This document shows, in pieces, positions 59,938 to 64,000 of a stretch of DNA of 64,000 nucleotides (within the stretch, counting starts at the first letter, position 1; every line of letters starts with the position of its first letter). Source of the DNA: JACNKJ01 sp964344565. Lineage in GTDB: Bacteria; Krumholzibacteriota; Krumholzibacteriia; JACNKJ01. The stretch covers positions 14,470 through 78,469 of the forward strand of contig CAYFNT010000018.1 in the NCBI GenBank assembly GCA_964344565.1, given 5' to 3'. A model generated the notes under the pieces. It was not told the origin of the DNA and did no database searches. It was given only the letters and a program-made list of their open reading frames with translations. A program made the translations under genes and the position numbers.

Positions 59938-61401
59938 CTACTTCTTCTTGCTCGCCTTCTTCGCCGTTCTCTTGGTGGCTTTCTTGGCGGCTTTCTTCGT
60001 GGTCTTCTTGGCAGCCTTCTTGGTCGACTTCTTGGCGGCCTTCTTCTTCGCCTTCGGCTTGGGCTTCGGAGCATGCTCCTCGGCGTACTGATGCAGGAAG
60101 GCGCCGACCACGTCCTCGATGTCCGGCCGACCGATGGGGCTCAGCTCATAGGTCACCCGAGTGCTGGGCTTGTCGATCTTCACCACCCGACGCAGATCGA
60201 TGGGGGTGCCGATGACCACGGCCTCGCAATCGGTGGCCTTGATGGTGGCCTCGAGGTCCTTGACCTGCTGTCCGCCGTAACCCATGGCCGGGAGCAGCAC
60301 GCCGATCTCCGAGTACTTGTCGAAGGTGTCGATGAGGCTGCCCTTGAGGTAGGGGCGGGGATCGACGGGCATGGCGCCGTGCTTGAGAGCGGCCACGGTG
60401 CCCGCGCCGAGCTTCATCTCGCCGTGGGTCAGGGTGGGACCGTCCTCGACCACGAGCACGCGCTTGCCCTCGATGACTTCGGGATCCTCCACGCTCACCG
60501 GGCTGGCGGCGTCGACGATCACGGCCAGGGGATTCAGCTGGCGCACGGTATCGCGCACGTCCTCGATATCATTGAGGCTGGCGCTGTCGATCTTGTTGAT
60601 GACCACCACGTCGGCCTGCAGCAGGTTGGTCTCGCCGGGATAGTAGGCGATCTCATGACCCGGGCGGAGCGGGTCCACCACGGTGATCAGAAGATCGGGA
60701 AGGTAGAAGCTGGTGTCGTTGTTGCCGCCGTCCCAGAGGATGACGTCCGCTTCCTTCTCGGCCTCGCGCAGGATGGCCTCGTAGTCCACGCCCGCGTAGA
60801 TCACGTTTCCGTCGACGATGTGAGGCTCGTACTCCTCCATCTCCTCGATGGTGCACTTGTGCTTCTTCAGGTCGGCCAGGGAGGCGAAACGCTGCACGGC
60901 CTGCTTGGCGAGATCGCCGTAGGGCATGGGGTGGCGGATCGACACGACCTTCAGGCCCATGCTCTTGAGCACGTCGACCACCGCGCGGGTGGTCTGGCTC
61001 TTGCCGCAACCGGTGCGCGTGGCGCAGATGGAGATGACCGGCTTGCTGCTCTCGACCATCGTGTCGCTGGTGCCGATGAGACGGAAATCCGGTCCCATGG
61101 CGTTCACGAAGCTCGCGGCGTGCATCACGTGCTCGTGGGTCACGTCGCTGTAGGCGAAGACGACTTCGTCCACGCCGTACTCGACGATGATGTCTCCGAG
61201 ATCCTCTTCGGCGAGAATGGGAATGCCCTTGGGATAGAGTTTTCCGGCCAGGGCTGCGGGATACTTGCGGCCTTCGATATCGGGAATCTGCGTGGCGGTG
61301 AAGGCGACGACCTCGTAGTCCTCGTTGTCGCGATAGAGGACGTTGAAGTTGTGGAAGTCGCGGCCCGCCGCGCCCATGATGACGATTCTCTTGCGCGCCA
61401 T
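59938..61401 (-). CDS. Cyclic 2,3-diphosphoglycerate-synthetase-like GTPase with histone-H1-like tail
   Basis: A 487-residue cytosolic protein. The N-terminal region (RIVIMGAAGRDFHNFNVLYRD) is Rossmann-like. A P-loop follows at CATRTGCGKSQTTR, with nucleotide-site motifs NNDTSFYLPDLLITVVDPL and VVINKID (NKxD, GTPase-like). This matches the COG2403 family, whose founding member is annotated as cyclic 2,3-diphosphoglycerate synthetase; the bacterial role is unsettled. The last ~45 residues are a Lys/Ala-rich tail (KKAAKKSTKKAAKKTTKK pattern) like histone H1, foreign to the family core. A strong promoter lies upstream and AAGGAG 5 bases before the ATG. Confidence 0.8.
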   Translation of the reverse strand: MARKRIVIMGAAGRDFHNFNVLYRDNEDYEVVAFTATQIPDIEGRKYPAALAGKLYPKGIPILAEEDLGDIIVEYGVDEVVFAYSDVTHEHVMHAASFVNAMGPDFRLIGTSDTMVESSKPVISICATRTGCGKSQTTRAVVDVLKSMGLKVVSIRHPMPYGDLAKQAVQRFASLADLKKHKCTIEEMEEYEPHIVDGNVIYAGVDYEAILREAEKEADVILWDGGNNDTSFYLPDLLITVVDPLRPGHEIAYYPGETNLLQADVVVINKIDSASLNDIEDVRDTVRQLNPLAVIVDAASPVSVEDPEVIEGKRVLVVEDGPTLTHGEMKLGAGTVAALKHGAMPVDPRPYLKGSLIDTFDKYSEIGVLLPAMGYGGQQVKDLEATIKATDCEAVVIGTPIDLRRVVKIDKPSTRVTYELSPIGRPDIEDVVGAFLHQYAEEHAPKPKPKAKKKAAKKSTKKAAKKTTKKAAKKATKRTAKKASKKK

Positions 61402-61489
61402 TTCGGCTCCTTGATCGGGGCGGAGTCCTACCCGCGGACGGGGACTCCTCCGAGCTAGGGTGAGTTGATCCTCAATTGGATAGGAGCAA

Positions 61490-61517
61490 ATAATACAAGG
61501 CTTTATGCGCTTGTCAA
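61490..61517 (-). promoter_or_regulatory. Strong sigma-70-type promoter of the GTPase gene
   Basis: On the minus strand a perfect TTGACA (-35, 61512-61517), a 16-bp spacer and TATTAT (-10, 61490-61495, 5/6) lie about 90 bp before ATG 61401. The leader contains the inverted repeat GGAGTCC/GGACTCC. Confidence 0.7.
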
Positions 61518-61578
61518 GGTGCCCTGGAGCCGCCCGGGGCCTTGCGCCGCAAGGGTCTCGGAACTATGGTAGGCCCCT

Positions 61579-62463
61579 ATGCAGAACTCGCTGACCGGCT
61601 ACTCCAAGGCCCTCTACTCCACCTGGTTCTACTACAAGCCCGCCCGGCTCATGCTGGACGCGGGGGAGGGCATATCCCAGGCCCTGGGCAAGAAGATCTT
61701 CGGCATCCGCAAGGTCTTCCTCACCCATGGCCACGAGGACCACATCGCTGGGCTGCCCAGCGTGGTCAACCTGCGCAACCTGTCCAGCGGCGACCGCGAG
61801 ATTCCCATCGCGGTCTACTATCCCGAGGGCGATCCCTTCATCGGATACCTGCGCGAATACCTCGACAAGAAGCAGAAGCACCGCCTGCGTTACGATTTGG
61901 ATTGGCACCCTGTCGGCCCCGGCGCTTCGGTGGATGTGGAGGTCACCCGCCGCCGTACCCGCGTGCGCGCCTTCGCCGTGGACCACACCCGCGGCTGGCA
62001 ATCGCTGGGATGGCGCATCGAGGAGAAGCGCCAGTCGCCCAGGGCCGAGTTCCAAGTCGCGGGAGGCGATGAGATCCGGCGCCTCGTGCAGGAGAAGGGC
62101 AAGGAGGCCGTGCTGGAAACGGTCTGGCACCCGCTGCTGGTCTACACCGGCGACACACGGCCGGTGGAGGACATCACCGAGCTGCGCGGGGCCGAGACCC
62201 TGCTCATCGACTCGACCTTCCTGGATTCCAAGGAGATGAAGGAGAGCCGCATGAGCCATGGCCACATCGAGGCCAGCTTCCGTGCGGCCGCCGAGGCCGG
62301 GGTGAAGCATCTGGTGCTCATGCACCTGTCGGGTCGCTACCTGAAACGGGACATCCTCGGCGCTATCGATGCCGCCGCCGATCGCTACGGGCGTCCGCCC
62401 AGGCTCGGCTACTTCTTCGAGGGGCGCTACTTCGAACTCAAAGGCGCGGAAGAGGCTGACTGA
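61579..62463 (+). CDS. RNase Z-like metallo-beta-lactamase-fold hydrolase
   Basis: A 294-residue MBL-fold protein of the RNase Z/ElaC superfamily. It has RLMLDAGEGISQ, the zinc motif LTHGHEDHIAGLPSV, AFAVDHTRGWQSLGW, VYTGDTRPVEDI and SHGHIEASFRAA. The arrangement lacks a clear exosite arm, so it may be a related nuclease or phosphodiesterase rather than tRNase Z proper. The start ATG 61579 has only a weak GGTAGG upstream. It is divergent from the GTPase gene and appears monocistronic. Confidence 0.75.
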   Translation: MQNSLTGYSKALYSTWFYYKPARLMLDAGEGISQALGKKIFGIRKVFLTHGHEDHIAGLPSVVNLRNLSSGDREIPIAVYYPEGDPFIGYLREYLDKKQKHRLRYDLDWHPVGPGASVDVEVTRRRTRVRAFAVDHTRGWQSLGWRIEEKRQSPRAEFQVAGGDEIRRLVQEKGKEAVLETVWHPLLVYTGDTRPVEDITELRGAETLLIDSTFLDSKEMKESRMSHGHIEASFRAAAEAGVKHLVLMHLSGRYLKRDILGAIDAAADRYGRPPRLGYFFEGRYFELKGAEEAD

Positions 62464-62666
62464 GCTCCTTCACTCGCGACCTCGGAGTACAACTTCCTGA
62501 ATGACATCGGATTAGGATGCTATTGTTGATCTCGGGTCTTGAGATCCTATGGAGCCGAGTATCAACTTTAACGAATTTCCTTCTATTTGTCATATCGTCT
62601 TGCTAGCTTTGTTTCGCGAGGATGAAACCATCCTCCCCTCACCAGCCTCAACAAGGATGGTCAAAG

Positions 62667-63392
62667 ATGAAGAAAGTGATCGTGTCGATTGCCATGATCT
62701 CACTCCTTGGATTGACGGTTTCGGCCTTCGCGTTCGAGGGCACTTCTTCGCCCCTGGAGAGCAGCGAGATCGAGATTCCCGCGGAATCGCCTCCCGGTTC
62801 GGGTGAGCGTTCGAACATCGTTCTTAACGGCGATTTCGAGGCCACCACCATCGCCGCGGGTTGCAACTTCAATCTGCCCAACGCCACGGTGACCGCCGGC
62901 ATGTCCGACATCGTCGCCTTCGGCGGTGCGGAGGAGATCGACGTCATGAACGACGGCACCAGCTGCGGCTACGCCAGCGCTCCGGCGAGCGGCGTGTCGA
63001 AGATCTCCATTCACAGGACTTCAGCCACCGGCGGCTTGACCGACGCCTTCTCCTTCGGCCTGTCCTCTTCCATCGTCTCGGGCACGGCCTACACCATCGA
63101 ATTCTATGCTGAATCCAACCTGGACTTCGATCCCGACGTCGGCGTGGTCGAGGTGGGCATATCCGCCAGCGATGCCAGCTTCGGAACCCTGGCCTTCACC
63201 GCGGCCTCGGGCACCGGCGGCTGGACCCATGTGGTCGGCGGATTCGTGGCGCCGGTCGGCGGCGACTACCTCACCGTGCGCGTAGCCGACGGCTACGAGG
63301 CCTGGATCCACCTGGACGCATTCTCGGTGGAGGAGGAAGCCACGGCGACCGAGAACACCGACTGGAGTACCATCAAGGCGCTGTATCGTTAG
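62667..63392 (+). CDS. Secreted protein with CBM-like domain and WSTIKALYR C-terminus
   Basis: A 241-residue protein starting at ATG 62667 (AAGGA upstream) with a signal peptide (KVIVSIAMISLLGLTVSAFA). The mature part opens NIVLNGDFEATTI and is a galactose-binding/CBM4_9-like beta-sandwich (YTIEFYAESNLDFD, GGWTHVVGGFVAP). It ends in TENTDWSTIKALYR, the clearest copy of the shared C-terminal signature, here with a final arginine. A perfect 7-bp hairpin (62618-62635) lies in the leader. Monocistronic with a strong terminator; function unknown. Confidence 0.78.
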   Translation: MKKVIVSIAMISLLGLTVSAFAFEGTSSPLESSEIEIPAESPPGSGERSNIVLNGDFEATTIAAGCNFNLPNATVTAGMSDIVAFGGAEEIDVMNDGTSCGYASAPASGVSKISIHRTSATGGLTDAFSFGLSSSIVSGTAYTIEFYAESNLDFDPDVGVVEVGISASDASFGTLAFTAASGTGGWTHVVGGFVAPVGGDYLTVRVADGYEAWIHLDAFSVEEEATATENTDWSTIKALYR

Positions 63393-63413
63393 ATGTGTTT
63401 GAGTCGAATCGGG

Positions 63414-63440
63414 AGCCCGCCGGGATCGGCGGGCTCTTTT
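63414..63440 (+). terminator. Rho-independent terminator
   Basis: AGCCCGCCG/CGGCGGGCT with a 4-nt loop followed by CTTTTTTT, 21 bp after the secreted protein stop. Confidence 0.9.
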
Positions 63441-63446
63441 TTTGAA

Positions 63447-64000
63447 CTAGTAGAGCGTCTTCACGGTGGTGAACGATGTTTCCTCGGTGGAAGTCACGCA
63501 GCTGGCTACCATCGTGACCCAGTCAATGAGCATTCGGTCGTTCGACTCATCAGGAAATCCATCTCCGTCGGTATCGTCACCGCAAGCGGTCCATTCAAAA
63601 CACAGGTTCACCGTCTCCACGTACCACAAGCTGATATCAAGTGCACCCCACTGGCTGGCCGCGGTGTCGAACGAGCCGTAGTTGTGATCCTCTGGGGTCA
63701 TTGTGTGCTCAAAAACAACTTCGCCATCGAATGTGACTCGTAGTGTGCTGCAGGCTGAGTCGATGAAACCCATCCACATCCAATCGAGATACCAGCAGGA
63801 GATGAACATCTCCTGGCACACAGAGCTGTTGATTGCCGTGTCATCACAATAACCGCCGAAATAGACTGCAAACTGACCGTCCCAGGCGGGATAGCCCCAG
63901 CTATCGATGGGATTCACAATCGGCAGGCAACTCGTACTGCTCCAGGGGCGTGTAACATCTCTTCTGTAAATTCTGTTGAGACGACCTGACCGGAGGCCGT
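63447..64000 (-). CDS. Secreted-type protein with divergent tail signature, 5' end outside window
   Basis: An open minus-strand frame of 184 codons running off the right edge without a stop, so the N-terminus is missing. The visible part has SSTSCLPIVNPIDSW, several Trp and Cys residues, and a calcium-binding-like DDTDGDGFPDE segment. It ends in STEETSFTTVKTLY, a weaker version of the shared C-terminal signature (Phe for Trp, Val for Ile). A GTG at 63917 could start a shorter product but lacks a signal peptide, so I favour the partial long gene. Confidence 0.6.
   Translation of the reverse strand, partial: GLRSGRLNRIYRRDVTRPWSSTSCLPIVNPIDSWGYPAWDGQFAVYFGGYCDDTAINSSVCQEMFISCWYLDWMWMGFIDSACSTLRVTFDGEVVFEHTMTPEDHNYGSFDTAASQWGALDISLWYVETVNLCFEWTACGDDTDGDGFPDESNDRMLIDWVTMVASCVTSTEETSFTTVKTLY

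Overview
The window is a GC-rich bacterial chromosome segment with dense, mostly non-overlapping genes on both strands and no tRNA, rRNA, CRISPR array or phage genes that I could find. Several traits point to a candidate phylum of the Fibrobacteres-Chlorobi-Bacteroidetes side of the tree (Eisenbacteria, Krumholzibacteriota, Latescibacteria or similar). These are secreted proteases ending in an NxPNPFNPxT / FlgD-Ig type C-terminal domain, a DUF5916 outer-membrane protein, the ~480-residue archaeal/eukaryal type of prolyl-tRNA synthetase, a full MoxR-Bat operon, and many small secreted proteins. The phylum is an inference; no marker RNA is present.

Layout. 1-3060 (minus): a truncated EamA-type transporter, an NRAMP-like transporter and prolyl-tRNA synthetase. 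3.3-8.0 kb: small secreted proteins, a PPC-domain protein and a DUF5916 protein. 8.1-14.3 kb: a fatty-acid beta-oxidation operon (3-hydroxyacyl-CoA dehydrogenase/enoyl-CoA hydratase, thiolase, acyl-CoA dehydrogenase) divergent from a TetR regulator, with an operator-like palindrome between them. 14.4-17.6 kb: a transglutaminase-fold secreted protein and a small secreted protein. 17.8-26.2 kb (minus): moxR, DUF58-fusion, batA, batB, batC, batD-E fusion. 26.6-27.6 kb: thioredoxin, then a peroxiredoxin whose peroxidatic cysteine codon is TGA, followed by a SECIS-like hairpin (predicted selenoprotein). 27.7-29.4 kb: dockerin-like secreted protein, VOC protein and a 35-residue membrane protein. 29.5-34.9 kb: ABC exporter, glycyl-radical activase plus trans-4-hydroxyproline dehydratase, Nfu-type protein. 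35-42.4 kb: atypical SDR, polysaccharide flippase, methyltransferase, YcaQ-like glycosylase, a ~190-bp long hairpin element, WxxGHW lipoprotein, MoaA and a metallo-beta-lactamase-fold hydrolase. 42.5-48.8 kb: two tandem thermolysin-like proteases with a gene remnant between them. 49.0-53.4 kb: carAB, with the 3' end of carB duplicated. 53.6-64 kb: A24-like peptidase, small secreted proteins, glycosyltransferase, beta-propeller protein, an unknown helical protein next to a degenerate CHAT-like protein, a cyclic-2,3-diphosphoglycerate-synthetase-like GTPase with a histone-H1-like tail, an RNase Z-like hydrolase and two more secreted proteins.

The most notable pattern is a shared extreme C-terminal signature, roughly [SD]-W-[ST]-x-[IL]-[KR]-x-[LMI]-[YF], sometimes with a final R. 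Seven otherwise dissimilar predicted secreted proteins and one gene remnant carry it. It looks like an undescribed C-terminal sorting or anchoring tag, and it coexists with FlgD/T9SS-like tails on the proteases and dockerin-like repeats on another secreted protein. Other notable features are two in-frame TGA codons each followed by a SECIS-like hairpin, a family of heptanucleotide tandem repeats at six loci (in frame inside two genes), and a recurring GGGGGAGGC-loop-GCCTCCCCC hairpin used as a terminator.
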